DNA of 64,000 bases from Pyrus communis (GCF_963583255.1 NC_084819.1:3355501-3419500); one strand, 5' to 3'; positions 33,673 to 46,922 are shown, counted from the first letter of the stretch. The notes: generated from the letters alone by a model not told the origin. Numbers and translations are program-made.

Positions 33673-36600
33673 TCAGAAGATGTAGTTGGGCAGCTGGAGG
33701 GGAAACCGTGCCACTGCAACTTCAAACGGGCCACCCTTTGGCACCCTCAAACTAAAACAGAGACAGAAAATAAGTTACAACTATCAAATGATACACTTAT
33801 GATATTGCTTCAATAAAGCCTTTCAACAGAGTGGAGTGGCAAACTTAATATGTATATCTATGATTGTTACAAAATAGATTTTATGCACACAAGAGTCATA
33901 ATTGATATGTTCATACAGATTTTAGCTAACAACCGAAATTCAAAGCCAGAAAAATTCGAAGTTCGTGATACAGAAAAATCAAGTTGGTGAAAGATCAGCC
34001 AAGTTGGAACATCCTTCAACATAACTACTTTTTGATATGGTGGAAGTTGCTCCTATGTAGCTCCGAATGACAAAACATAAAGTCCTGGCTTTATGGAGTT
34101 TGGTTAGCCTCTTCTCTCTTGCTCTTATTACTCGTCTAACTACCCCATTTCTTGTCCAAAACTACACTTAAAAAAATATCCAGCTAAAATATGTTGGTTT
34201 GGCTTTTCCATGAATTCAATTTGGTGCTATTTCTACACTACATTATGGGTTAAAGCAATTCCTTAGAGATTCTACATTCCAAGAAAAGTACTCAATCATC
34301 CCAATCTTAAACCAACAACTCAACAGGCTGAGAGTATGGGTCAACTAGGGGCTTATTTGGGAATGCTTCGACAGGAAACACTGTTGCTCATAATTACTTA
34401 GCAAAAGCTTTAAGTTTTTTCTGCCAAACGTGATCATAAGCACTTTTGGTTATCAGAAGACAGTTTTGGCCCTTTCAGCAGTCTCAAACAGGCCCAAAAT
34501 CAGAGTCATAAGCTTCATGCACCAATCTTAAAATCTGAACTAAAACCCCAGGTGCTAACTGAAGAAGGAAAAATTACAATGGAAAGAAAAAATCACATAT
34601 TATTTTCCGTCTCTTCATTGGCAAGGACAAAATCTAAACAGGCAAAAAAACCTTATTCTTTTTATCACGGGAATAAAGAAATAGCTGAATCAGTTCAAGC
34701 AAAGGAACCGCCAGTGCTCCAAGGTTAGTATATAACCACAATACGATGCTTTTCAATCTTGGTTCAAACAAAACAAAATATGCTTTCAATCAAATTTTGG
34801 GTGCCACATAATCTACTTAGGAAGAAAACATAAAAGTTGTTGTACAGGAATTTAGGTCAAGTACCTGCCAGGGACAAATGTAAAAGAACCTTCAATAGAA
34901 CCTGAAGAAGATGGTAGAGAAGAGCAACTCTCATAAACGAATTCCTCTTCACCTGGACGCAAAAGTGGGTACTGCAAACATGTAAAAGTATAAGATTTCT
35001 AACAGATAATTTTCATGCGTAGTTTATATTACAATCAGAAGTGTGACCTCCAAAATAATTTTAACACTTGTCTACTTTTCTTCTTATCAAGTGGAACCCA
35101 AAATTTATTAAAAAAGTCAAAAGTGCAATTGTGAAGGAGTCCACTCTCAAATTAAATCACTCACTCTAACTGCCTAAACAATATGCATGACAATTAAGAG
35201 TTAGACTTCCAAACCACAACACATCGATTCACAGCAGCAATGCTGACAAGGAAGGCCTCCTAAATTCTAAAGAAATGTAGACAAAAACTAACTCAATTTC
35301 AATGCTCACCATCACCCACCCGAGTGTTCCTGAAAAAGCTTTCTATTTGACTACATAAAAATGACTAAAATGATAAGATACACCTTGAGAAATATATTTT
35401 CAAGGGGTTTGCCTTGATCTCTCAGCATGGATTTAGCAATCCAACCATTAGTAGCAATTCCATACTTACTCCTATCAACCTTATGCCACAAAGAGTCAGC
35501 TTACAAAGGGTATCTCCACAACGACTTCCCAAGAAATGCTTTATTTTTCTCATTAAATTAACCACACCAATGCTCCCTTATCCTTGCTTCTATCCACCAA
35601 GTGATCGTTCTTTCCTCCTCTCTACCATACCACAAGAAGTTCACATCAGTCTTTCTAGTCTATCAGCTCTTGATTAAAAAAAAAATTGTAATTTCCTTAA
35701 ATATCATTATCCTTGTTAATTTACTCTATATGTTAGTGTGCTTATTAATTTCAGGAGGATATATTGGAGAAATCTAAGTTCTCAAAGTATCCAACGTGCT
35801 ATATTTATAAAGACAAATGCTGCAGGGACTCGGTCACCCCAAACTCTCCTGCCACGTATACTCCCTCTCTAATGCATCAATCCTGTATATGGGCCCCATC
35901 ATTGTTACGATTAAAATTAAAATTTTATTTTTCTCTCCTCTCCAGCATCTTTTCTTATCACCTCACTGAAAAACTTAACAGCATCTTCTCTTCATCTTCA
36001 CTGGATTAAAACTCACTTCACCTTCCTCCTCGCTTCTCCCCTGTCTGTGTCATGGGAGATCTGCCATCACCGCCATCACCCCAACATGAAGTCCTCCTCC
36101 ATGAATGTACAACCCGCAAATTTCCCAATCTGAAAACTCAGATCAATATAGAAGAACTAATTTTTCCTTTGTCTTTCTCTTCACCAAAATTGTTTTAGGT
36201 AGTTACTGAAAGCTAAAATGGGTTTGAGCATCATATATTAATTCTTTTGATCTTGTGAAATTGAGAAATATAAAATTAATATTAAAACATTGACGGTGAG
36301 ATTTGAGACGGCAGCATATCCAAACCGCAGATCTGCTAGATGATGAACCATGAGAAGGTGGAATAGAGAACTGGAATTTTGGCAGCCATGGTTACCAATT
36401 CATGGTTTGAGTTTACTGGAATTCTTGCAGGGAGAGTGATGAAGGACAGAGAAATTACGATTTTCAATTGCAACTTTTATCTTTGAATTATTTTAATAGT
36501 GCGACCCATGTCTAATTTAATTCAGGACCCATGTATGGAGAGTCTTGCCGGACTCGCTTTTGAGTGAATCTGGCTAGCATTTCTCTTTTATAAAAAAAAA

Positions 36601-39600
36601 CCTGCATGGTTTTGAAGGAAAATAAGTCTTCTGGTAAGAGTAACGCACCTCAGCCAAGTGAGCTATATGGATTAAGCAGATATTAGGACTAGTAACTATG
36701 ACATGGCATCAGCAGATTTTTTAAAACAAATTATTTGAAATATGTTTATAGGGTCATGTCTTTAAACACCCCTCCATTGAAAGGTAGATAACTGTCTATC
36801 TACTAAAGGGAAGAAGAGTGATTCAATTAGATTCTGGAAAAAAAATTTGATAATGGAAGCAGCTGACCAAGTGAAATCGTACCTGTCCAATAACAGCTTC
36901 TCCTCCAACATCAGCTACCACAACATCATTAGAACGAATGATCCAGTGCCTCCAAATCAACTGACAAGAGCTGAATGGCATTCCATTAATCACACATCCT
37001 TCAGGAAGAAGGGACATGCGGATCGAATAAGAAAATGTATACTTTTCAGAAGTATTTTCAAGATCAGCAGCCTCTGGGACAAACACAGCAGAAGCACGAA
37101 CCTAAAACAAAAATCACAGTATAAATATTTATATTGCAATTGAAAAGTTAAAGTAGTCATTCACGTAACTGCATTCAGAATTACTGTCAAACAAATCACT
37201 GTGACGAACAGTATTTTGTAAGAATAATGGACAGACCAATAGCGTTTTAGAACAAGTAATATAACCATAATCATGCATAGTAATGTTTAAGAACCTAAGA
37301 TATTTTCTATCTGGAAACTATTGGCACCTTCTAACAGTGTAGATATTACCTGCTTATTTATCAAGAAAAGAGGTAATGAGGAACTAAATGTGGGTTTGCT
37401 GACTTCAATTGAGGCACAGTAACAATATACAATCAGGCAATTCTCAATGCAAATGCCCATGAAACGAAGTTAAATCTGTTCATTCCAATATACATCAACC
37501 ACGACATATACTTTCCATATTTATTTGTTTTTTACGAGCCCCAAGAGAGAGGAAATAAAAGGAAATCTTTATGCAAAGGATTGCACACTTTCAAAGACAT
37601 GCCCACGAAAAAATACAAACAATTGACTACCTTTATGCCATTCGTTATAGCAGTGGAACATAGAGGGGATTCTTCTGGAAACTGACCGATGGTTCTGAAA
37701 TTTTCTTGACGAAGTTTAATAATGCCATTTTCTAAACGACGGCCATGCTCTTCTAACCAAAGCAGCATGCCATCCTGCTGTTGATCAACATTGCAATCAT
37801 GAATTGAACTTATCAACGCATCTGGTACGCAAGGAAGCATTTGCCCATCAGTTGGAAGATTTCTGGTACCAACATAGAGTTGACCACTTGTACAGTTCAG
37901 GAAAAATAACTTCCTGCTATATGTACAAGAATCCGCCACAACAACATATTCTGATCTACCAGTAAAACCCAGTTTACGTCTGATCTTCATTGTTTCTAAG
38001 ACTACCTGACGTAAAGGCATCAAATACACAGTTACCAAGTGGTCATAAAATGCATAACCACCTATGAGGCCCAATGGACAGCCAACCAGGCTATTTTGAA
38101 AATATTTTTCCTCAAAAGCTTGACCATTATGAAAACGATAGAGGATCCTTGTTGGAAGAGGAAGTTTCACTTTCAAGATTTTCTCCACCTCTTGTATATC
38201 AGCTTCTGATGCACCCTTTTTCAGTGTAGAAACAGCCTCTGGAAAATTAACAGTCAACCAGTTTCTAAGTTTGTCCCAGCATCTTTTGACTCGCTTTACA
38301 AGCGACCAAGGATACATTTTAAAAGATAAACGCCATAGTTGGTAACTTTCCTGAAGAGAGGAGGTGTGTTAGTAAAAATAATATTATTTGATAAGATATT
38401 AAATATATAACAAACTCAAAAAGGTGTCAACCCTGCTACTAGAAATATGATCCATGAAATCTTCACGGCTACAGAGCTCCATGAAGTGTTAGACAATCAG
38501 ACACACCAAAATAGTGAAGCTGCTAGGAAATGAGCAAAATATGTATATCATGTTAACACGCCATCAGATGCAGCCCCATTCTGCATGTGGAGAGGCAAAG
38601 AAATGTAAACAGAGAAAGACATATAAGTACCTCCCCACCCTGCACCTTGAAACCCAACAAAAGATGGGGAACAGTGATTAGAGGTTTAGAATCCAGGACC
38701 TTCTACAAATCAAAGCTCTGATTCCAAGTTAGACGATAACTAGACCTCAAAGAATTAAGCCATTAGGTGATGGCCCCAAACATGGATCAAGCAAAAAAGG
38801 ACTATATTCCTTGGAAATCAAGCCATGTCTCACAGCAGTGCTACAAGTTTTGGACCAAATATGATATGTATAATGCAATTTAAGCGAAAAAACAGAGAAG
38901 CTTACTGCAAGAACTGCACAAAAATTGTAAGTACACATCTAAAGACCATGGGACTGCACATATCAGCTCTCGGTCATCCCAATAAACAATTCTCGCTAAA
39001 GTATGTTTCCAATTTAGAATCAAGAAGCAAATTTGAACCTAACAAACCCCTACCCACTACCCACACTATTATTGAAAATAGGCCCATAACATGACAAGGC
39101 ATGGATTTCAAATGGAACACCACGCCGGAGCCTTGACCCCTTAAAATTTGAGTCTTCAACCCAAGTTCCAACCGATCAATCCGTCATGTTAATACGCAGT
39201 CTGTGCAAAAGCCTATGATGGATTTCCTATGAAATTTCCACAAATACAATCGACCCAAATCAAAATGGAAGAATTTCAATCTTTTAACAACTTTGGAGAG
39301 AAATGAGAGGTCCCCATAAAACCAACCCAGAACCCGAAACACAGAAGTAAACACCAACCCACAAACCAGACTGAAAATTCAACATTTTTTCATTTGCCCA
39401 TGATCACATACACCGACATACATAAGAAATTGGAAGAAAAGTTGGAAAACTGTGTGAATATATATACGATTCATACATCAAATTTTGAATTCAAAGGCCA
39501 AATTTTTTTGAGAAATTGACCTTGAAAGAAGGGGCGAGGTTGCCAAGGGGGTCGAGGGGTTGCAAGAGGTGAAGGTCTCGAGCACAGAAAAGGGACCAAA

Positions 39601-39733
39601 GGGATTCATCGGAGGCGGAAGCTCTGAGTTTGGTGCTGACGCATGCTGCTCTCGCTGAGTCTTCCGCTCCTAACTTGCTGAGGATTATGTGCAGCGCAAG
39701 ATCACCCACTGCCTCCAAATCCATCTCTCCCAT
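33673..39733 (-). CDS. SKIP16: F-box protein with SUKH (Smi1/Knr4) and ApaG domains, SKIP16-like
   Basis: Five minus-strand exons, 39733-39521, 38350-37631, 37101-36883, 34971-34865 and 33751-33673, join in phase to 445 residues (Arabidopsis SKIP16 is about 436). The F-box is at residues 7-55 (LALHIILSKLGAEDSARAAC, then LWSLFCARDL). A Smi1/Knr4-type region lies near 110-250 (GASEADIQEVEKIL, RILYRFHNGQ). An ApaG/DUF525 domain fills 312-445 (YTFSYSIRMSLLPEGC, WIIRSNDVVVADVGGEAVIG, GSFTFVPG). By family, it is a substrate adaptor of SCF ubiquitin ligases that binds a Skp1/ASK protein. Substrates are unknown, and the ApaG fold suggests protein or ligand binding. The ATG was chosen because the F-box starts at once after it and the CT-rich leader ends there. 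Confidence 0.94.
35797..36597. mobile_element. Possible non-autonomous element in SKIP16 intron 3
   Basis: TATTTATAAAGACAAATGCT at about 35799 and the inverse of TTTTATAAAAGAGAAATGCT at about 36590 form imperfect inverted ends about 800 bp apart, with GGACTCGG/GCGAGTCC motifs inside both. No coding sequence and no target duplication were resolved. It accounts for much of the unusually long 1.9-kb intron. Confidence 0.35.
38351..39520 (-). other. SKIP16 intron 1, no feature
   Basis: A 1.2-kb intron without recognisable exons or elements. Confidence 0.5.
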
Positions 39734-39878
39734 TCAGCTCTTACTCTCGCTCTCTCTTTCAGACTTTCAGGTGCCTTCTGCTGCGGTGGCGGGGACGCGT
39801 TTATATACGCTGCCTAAACTCACTGTCGAATGTTCTACAGCGATATACAGAAAATTGGGGCAATAGTATTAATATCAG
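39734..39878 (-). promoter_or_regulatory. SKIP16-like gene leader and core promoter region
   Basis: On the minus strand a GTATATAAAC TATA-like motif (about 39808-39817) lies about 75-85 bp before the ATG, followed by a GAGAGAG purine stretch in the leader. The spacing would make a short 5' UTR. Confidence 0.4.
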
Positions 39879-40650
39879 TCAGTATGGCGTATTGGTATTA
39901 CTCTCTACTTAGAATGAAAAATTTTAGGTTCAAATCTCGTTAATAATAAATTCGATGTCAATTTAGGTTGTTCATTGTGTGACTTAATCGAACTCATCTC
40001 TTCTTGTAAATTCTAATTAAGTTAAAATTTAAGAAATATCGCTCCAATTATCCCAACATATAACGTCCTTCCAAAAACTTTTATTTGCTAGAGTATATGC
40101 TATTATGCGATTTTAACCTTTTAATGTTCAACTTTTTAATTGTTCAATTTTGATTTCTATGTATTTTTAATGAATAAACTATTTAGATCATTTGATACTC
40201 AAACCGCCATAAAGAAGTCTCATGTCATAACTTCTAAGTAAAGCACCATAAAATTTAAAAAGTATCGTGTTCTGAGTATTAATGGTAGTAAGTCACATAA
40301 TTATACATATAGTTTAGTAATATTTTCATTCATTTATAAATCAGAAAATTTTTATTTTAATTTCGTGAATGATTTGATACTAATTTACTCTTTTTTTTTT
40401 TTTTTTTTTTTTTGTAAATACCATTGTATGGAAAGAAACTACAACCATCTCTAATGCTAAGGTAGTAAATTCTAAATGTGTGGCTCACTAAAATACATTT
40501 TGGTACGCTCTTCTTCATTTTTCCAATTTGAACCCTTTGGTATTATACCAATTAATACTGTAGTCTAGTGATATTTTTCTTTTTTATAAACAAAAGATCT
40601 CGTGTTTAACTTACATAGATGACGAGTTCAATACCAATTTATTTCTTCAC
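39879..40650. mobile_element. Cluster of decayed SINE-like fragments
   Basis: Three fragments share phrases such as GTATTGGTATTACTC, GGTTCAAATCTCGTT (box B-like, about 39929) and TAGTCTAGTGATATTTTTCT (about 40560). A 23-base T run lies at about 40391-40413. Boundaries are approximate. Confidence 0.4.
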
Positions 40651-40891
40651 CATGTAATTATATGGTGGTAAATACCACCAATTGGTCATGACAATCACTA
40701 CTGTTACATTACTTCTTGGATGAATTTGATTTAACCTTATTCTGCATGCCAATTTTTTGAAACTCTTCAATTAAGGTGAAGCTAGAATTTTGTGGCTCCA
40801 AAACCTAGAGCCAAGTTAAGACAATAGGACCCAATATTTCAACAAATAAAAGAAAGTCTCAATTTCAATCAACAATATGATCTTATTATGT
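40651..40891. other. Intergenic, nothing recognised
   Basis: AT-rich sequence before the solo LTR. Confidence 0.4.
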
Positions 40892-40896
40892 CATTC

Positions 40897-42040
40897 TGTT
40901 GACCCTAAAAACTACCAAACTCACATGACGCGTAGACTGAGTAACTAATAAGCTAACTACGTCTTTTAATTATGTGCGGGGTGTGCCAACTCGTCGGCCG
41001 AACTCGATCGGGGTGTAGAATGTGTTGATGTTGCGTTGGGCACGCTGCTGACTTCTCGATCTTTCAACTGCGGCCGAGGAAGGAACACATATCGGCCTTT
41101 GGGTTCTAAAGCCTGAAGATAATGCTGCTAGTTCTACGAAGTTCACAAATTGTCAGCCCTAGGTTCGGGCACAGTAATTATATTCGTGAGAGTATAAGCA
41201 TGTTAAACTGGTACCAAACTATATGGACACAAGTATCCAAAAGAGATATAGTCTTGATTGTAAATGTGGTTTGACCGTCGGAATGCCGAACTCTAAAAGA
41301 TACTTGTGAATATCCAATCATAAAACAAAACTCAGCTTTCAATGTGCCGAGCTTAGTAACTTGTAACACCTCACTTCGCCGAGAAGGCTAATGAGATGAC
41401 CTCTACCAACAAGGATCCAGAAATCCTTGTCGACCGAGTCTTGGATAAATAATTAGTCGGCCTCGAAGCAGTGCTGTTTATCCAAACTGAAGGTGCTCCT
41501 CAAGGTTGATTCTAAGGCTCTAGTACTGTTTATCCAAATTGGAAATGTCGCCGGTTGCCTTCACAGTATTGTTTATCCAAACTGAAGATGTGTTGGTGGG
41601 AAGAAAAAGGAAGAGGAGAAAATCTCAGGGTTGTCGAGAAATTTTGCACAGGGCAATTTGAGTGTTGAATTGGAGAGGCCTTGAATGATGCACTCCCTTC
41701 TCTATTTATAGTATCGAATCCCCTCATGGCTGAACTAGAAATGGACTAGGATTAGAACTCCTCAACCCAATCCGACCAGGTTTCGGCCAATCCTAATTCC
41801 TACAGGACTTTGAACTAAGCTTCTTAACAAACTAGATTCATCCCTAATTCTCAACGTCCTTAGCCTTAAGAATCCTTGTTGCACTAGGATTCGACCAACT
41901 CACCCTTATCCAAACCAAACCTCTTTGTAATAGGATTCGGCCGACCTTAACTGGACGGCCCATAACAAGATCCTAGATGAATGTCACCGGACTGAGAACG
42001 ACTCTAAGCTCGGCCCAAAATAATATTTTGGACCCAAACA
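40897..42040 (+). mobile_element. Solo LTR (1,144 bp) with 5-bp target duplication
   Basis: Starts TGTTGACCC and ends GACCCAAACA, with perfect 5-bp duplication CATTC at 40892-40896 and 42041-42045. A TATA box (CTCTATTTATAG, about 41700) fits an LTR promoter read on the + strand. There is no primer-binding site, gag or pol on either side, so this is a solo LTR left by recombination between the two LTRs. Three copies of a TGTTTATCCAAACTGAA-like motif at about 41473, 41528 and 41571 form an internal array typical of LTR enhancers. Superfamily (Gypsy or Copia) cannot be told from the LTR alone. Confidence 0.9.
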
Positions 42041-42045
42041 CATTC

Positions 42046-45000
42046 GTACTAGGATTTAGTAGTATTCATCTTATTTATAAATTGAAAGTCTTATGTTCCA
42101 ACTCCTATAAATAGAGAGTTCGATACATAAGTTTAATGCCTGCTTTGAAACCAGGAATGGATGACTTGTGCAAAGGTTTGTCATTAAAACGTGATCTAGT
42201 TTCTTCTTTTGTGAAAGCAGGATTTCGTTCCAATTATTTTTTTAACAGTAAATTCTTTCAAGTATTACCAGCTTTTGCTCTTGACAAGCAAACTGCAGCT
42301 GAAGTAACAGCTTTTGCTTCTCTCAGCCCATTTTTACTTATTTCAGAACCAAAACTGAGAGGTTAGAGTTTGAGAGTGATTTGTTTAAGCCAAGGAACTC
42401 AACTGTTAGGTTTCAAGCTACTTTATTATTGAGCTATCATTTCGGTTTTCAATTATTACTGAACTTTGTAGCTCACTCTTTTTCCCTTCCCTTTCAAATC
42501 AATTTTGGAGACTTGGAAGCAGTTACCTTTTGCTTTAGAAGTAACGTGAAGTGTCGCCTGCTCGAATTTAGCTTGGGCCAAATACCGTACGTGACATATG
42601 CACCATTTAACCAGTCGTAAGTTGTTAAGAGTATTTTCTTTTAATCTTTATTTTACACACATCGATAAATAAACTGCCAAAAAAAGGGTTCGAATTTGGG
42701 TGCATAAGAGGTGTGCATAGGAGGTGGCATATCTGCTATAGTCAATGTCCCCTTAAAAGCCAAAACGAGAGAGGGAGATATACAAGAAGTGCTCAATTAA
42801 AAGATATACGAAGGTTGATACTAACAATCTGAGAAGCTACACTCTAGGAAAAGAAAAACCAAAAAACTAGGGCAACATCATTGTATTTGTATGTGCTTCA
42901 AAAACTGAAACAAAAAATTAACAAAATAGGCATGTCGACCTTTCGAAACAAAAGCCAAACGTGATTTCAAGCATGTACAAAATATCTCCTGGATTTTGAG
43001 TTCCTCGGAAGGAACCTCTTCTCTTTTCACGATTGCAAAACGAACGTCCATAACGCGAAAATCCGTTCTACTCCGAACACCTTGTAAACACGAACCTACA
43101 AGTCCGAATAGACAGGGAAACGCTGGTTAAAACCCTGAAATCAACGCGAACAGATAAACGATCCTTGAGTATGTAAATGAAAAACACATCTACCATTTGG
43201 TGCAAAATTTCGTATTAGTTGCTGTGGTTAGTGGTCGAATCAACTTGTATATCAAGTAATGAGACATTATTTAACAGATTTGCGAACCCAACGGAAGATA
43301 ATGATGCTCATCAGTATGTAAGCAAAACATTTGAATTTGCTTGACCGTTCTGGTAAATCATATCTACTTCTACTCAAGTTTTGTTCACAAGATAGACAGG
43401 GCAAAGCGTTTCATTCAAAATTTCGGATTCGAATTGCAAATGTTGCAGGAAATTCGGATTGGGGTGTAAATGTTCCGGTTGGAAACTGCTGCAGGAAAAT
43501 TGCAAATGTTGATCGCATTGAGGGCTTGTGAGGTTAGAGAGAGAGTAATCCAAGCCACCATAGTACAAAGAATTGGTGACTTTACAGCCTACATGAATTA
43601 CACGACACAAAAAGCAGAGTCTACAAATGTTTGCACCAACGGAGAATATTTGATGTTCAACACTGTCGGTATGCTATCATCTATTATTTTCACTCAAACC
43701 AGAATCAAAACAAACAAGGAAAAACGAAAATGTGTGTATGATCTCCGAGATCCTGGGAAAATGAGAGTAAGTTTTTTCATAGGTTCCTATACATGCCAAA
43801 ATTAGCACCAACAAATTAACAAGACACTGCATAGAATCGAATCAGATGGATGGGAGCTGAAAGCTCGGCCTAGTACCGTTTCAAGAACACGGCAATTATC
43901 TTTTTCCCTGAATTTATGAGGCCATCAAATTATCACAGAGGAAACCAGAAGGATTCAGAGTTCATAGAACCAGCTGAACTTTAACCTGTCACAGGAGGCA
44001 AGTCTTAAGATGAACCTCTAACGTTCCACAGGTGACTATTATGCGTTTTTCTTTACTGCACTAACGTATTGTCAACTTTTTCACCATGAAATAGCTTTTA
44101 ACATGAACCCATTGGGCCAATTTTGTATCCTTATAATTCAGTTTGTTAAGTTTACTTGTTTACATAGTTTGGACGCTTGTTACACGTTTGAAACCTCTCA
44201 CAAACGCAAATCCGGAAAAACAAGAGAGACTAAACAATTTTGGAAGCCTAACAAATCTCTATCCAAAATTACATACTAGCCTTTATGTCCTGCCGTTTTA
44301 TGATGTAAATTATACCAAGTCATTTGTTTGAGAGGACACTATCATCTAAAATAGCAGATAGCTGACCATATTGACGCCTATATCGAGCGGAAATTGATAA
44401 GGGGAATGACCTGAATGCCATTTAAAAGTTTACCATGTTATGTTAGCAGGAGAAGATGCAACTCTAAGGAGATATTCATCAACCAAGAATTGCATTTGTT
44501 ACTAAAATATCCAAACAACTCTTACAGAACATAATTACATCTGATAGTTACAATTTGACAGGGTTGAAAAGGACACCCTAAGGTCAGATAATAGTCGGAC
44601 AAGACCATTGCCTCGATATGACAGAAGAAAGTAAGCTATATCGAATGAGTTTAACCTACAGATAAAAATTAACTCGTACTGCATGGTAGAAGCATACTGA
44701 AGGGGAAAAAAGAAGATAAAATACTCCAATACAGTGTTCTTTTTCATAAAATTACAAACCGCTATAACTGAAAAACATGCCATCTGATATGAAGAACAAT
44801 GCACTCAATCGGGAAGACAACAAACTACTGAGATGATTACCGCAAAAGAACAGCAGTTTCAAACAGAAAAACAAAAATAAACAGATGCACATAAAGTATT
44901 AAAAATACACGGGAATAATATAATAAGTACAAGAAAATTGTCAATAATATCAACAAGTGTAACATACACTGCTAACACAACTGACTGGACCAAATATGCA

Positions 45001-45164
45001 AACACGTATTCTTAAAGAGAAAAAAACTAAGGAAAACATGTACTAAAAAAGATCTAGTAATGACAATGGCAGCGGCACCAAAATAGGAGGAAGAAAATAC
45101 TTTCCCTTAGGAAACACACTTGAGTACTAGACCAGCAAAACTGTCCAAACTTACATAGAAACCA

Positions 45165-45196
<32 letters not shown>
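42046..45196. other. Gene-poor 3.1 kb, two small ORFs of unknown nature
   Basis: A SINE-like fragment at 42046-42125 is followed by adjacent + strand ORFs (42136-42366 and 42381-42620) and another at 43470-43805, none resembling a known protein. No splice-consistent gene was found on either strand. (TA)n at about 45171-45197 ends the stretch. Confidence 0.4.
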
Positions 45197-45201
<5 letters not shown>

Positions 45202-45520
45202 AGGATCAGGGGACACACATGTCGACACACTTTCCAGGGCCCACTCTATAACTTTTTTCAACGATCCGAACCGTCTTATCTTTTCGGTCTTACCTCAAAG
45301 ATCATGTCTACCAAAATCCAAAACCATATGACCGTTGGATTAAATGGTAGTCATTTTAGTGTTTCTTTGCTAAACCGTATTTGTTCATTTTTTTCACTAC
45401 AAATGAATGTCTTAATGGTTTTGGATTTGTCCAATTTTTTACAAGGGTGATCTATGAATGATGATTTAAAAAATAGACAATTCGAATCACTGAAAAAAGT
45501 GTCCCCCAATCCTGACCCTA
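45197..45520. mobile_element. MITE with TAGGGTCAGGAT-type TIRs
   Basis: Left end TAGTCAGGATCAGGGGACAC and the inverse of TAGGGTCAGGATTGGGGGAC at the right form TIRs of about 20 bp; the interior is non-coding. A (TA)n microsatellite abuts the left end, so the target duplication (probably TA-based) cannot be read. Confidence 0.7.
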
Positions 45521-46341
45521 TATGTATAAATATATTTTGGGTAAAGAGAAAACATGAATATATTAGACACTAAAAATCTTGATATAAAAAGTCTATATCC
45601 CTGTATACAACAATTCAATCTTACAACCCACCACAAACAGAACTCCTGTGCTATGAAACATAGTTATTATCTGCTTTGCATGCTTGCGATCAAACAATCC
45701 AGTTTACAAGAAACCATTCTTTGCTCATGATTGCAACAGATACCTAAATATTATAATTCCATTAATTATATTAGTCCAATGGAAAAGCTCCAAAGTCAAT
45801 TTCATGGTGCCAAAGCTACATATCTCTTCCTAAACTTTGCTGACACCAACACACAGAGAAGCCCAAAAAATGAGCCTCTCTCCAGCTCTTCAGCCCTCAC
45901 ATCCTCAAATATCTGTATATTCTATGAAAACAATCCTAGTAATAGACCCCACTGAAAAACATCTTCCCCACCAAAATCGCCACAATATCTATATGAATAA
46001 AGAAAGAAAAATATCTAGACATACATGAACACTCTCGAGCCAACTACAATATTGAAAACGTTGCTGATGAAACCAGAACCACGATCAACAAACAAATCAC
46101 TGAATACAAATATGCCTGCAGGAAGCCTATCCAACCAGAAATGTCACACCATAAAAAGTTCTGCAATTCTACTTCCTAGGGAAGCTGTGATAAAACCTAA
46201 GGATTTAATTACACAAAAATACCACCACATCAGTTACACCATATGAAAAGAAAAGAAAGCAAGCAAATAGATTTTCCAACTAACAGAATTTTCAAAATGC
46301 ATGTTTCTCTAGAAAAACACATTCATTCAAAAGCACAAGTC
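45521..46341. other. Intergenic, nothing recognised
   Basis: Short ORFs only; none protein-like. Confidence 0.4.
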
Positions 46342-46349
46342 ACTAACAC

Positions 46350-46922
46350 CAGTGGCGGAGCTAGACAACGTTGGTAGCAGGGGCCATATAAGGGGCATCA
46401 AAAATACTATCTAGACAAGAGAAAATCATTATTCTCAAAACCATATCACACAAGTAAGACAATTCAAGGTTAAAATCATATACCTAATGAAATATATAAG
46501 ACAAGAAAAATCAAAACTACGTGATTGAAGAATGTAACACAAAAAATTGATGTGGTTTTTTTCTGGATGAAATATATTGTAGTTGAAGTTTGCATGTTGA
46601 TATCTTTGTCAGATAAGCATATTGATAACAAATTACACATTAACATGTGTATATATATTATTAAAAAAAATTATTTTCGGCAGAGGGGTGATAAAAACAA
46701 AGGTTATATTATAATACTATTTGGTGTTATTAAAAATAAAAAAAAAAACCTATTTGGTGTAAAACATTTGGGAAGAGAACCTAGACAGTTATACCTTAAT
46801 TTGGAGGGGCCACGTTGCAGGATTTAGTTGAAAGGCTTCATATAATTATACCTTCTATTGAAACATTTACAAAAATTGTAGGGGCCATGGCCAATGTTGG
46901 TCTCTTGCATGCTCCGCCACTG
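46350..46922. mobile_element. hAT-type MITE, CAGTGGCGGAGC ends
   Basis: Starts CAGTGGCGGAGC and ends GCTCCGCCACTG, a perfect 12-bp TIR of the hAT class. Eight-base flanks ACTAACAC (46342-46349) and ACTGACAC (46923-46930) agree at 7 of 8 positions, the expected hAT target size. GGGGCCAT recurs near both ends. 573 bp, no transposase. Confidence 0.88.

Noticed and set aside
42136..42620. Small genes downstream of the solo LTR
   Set aside because: No known family, no promoter or splice context; kept only as an unexplained region.
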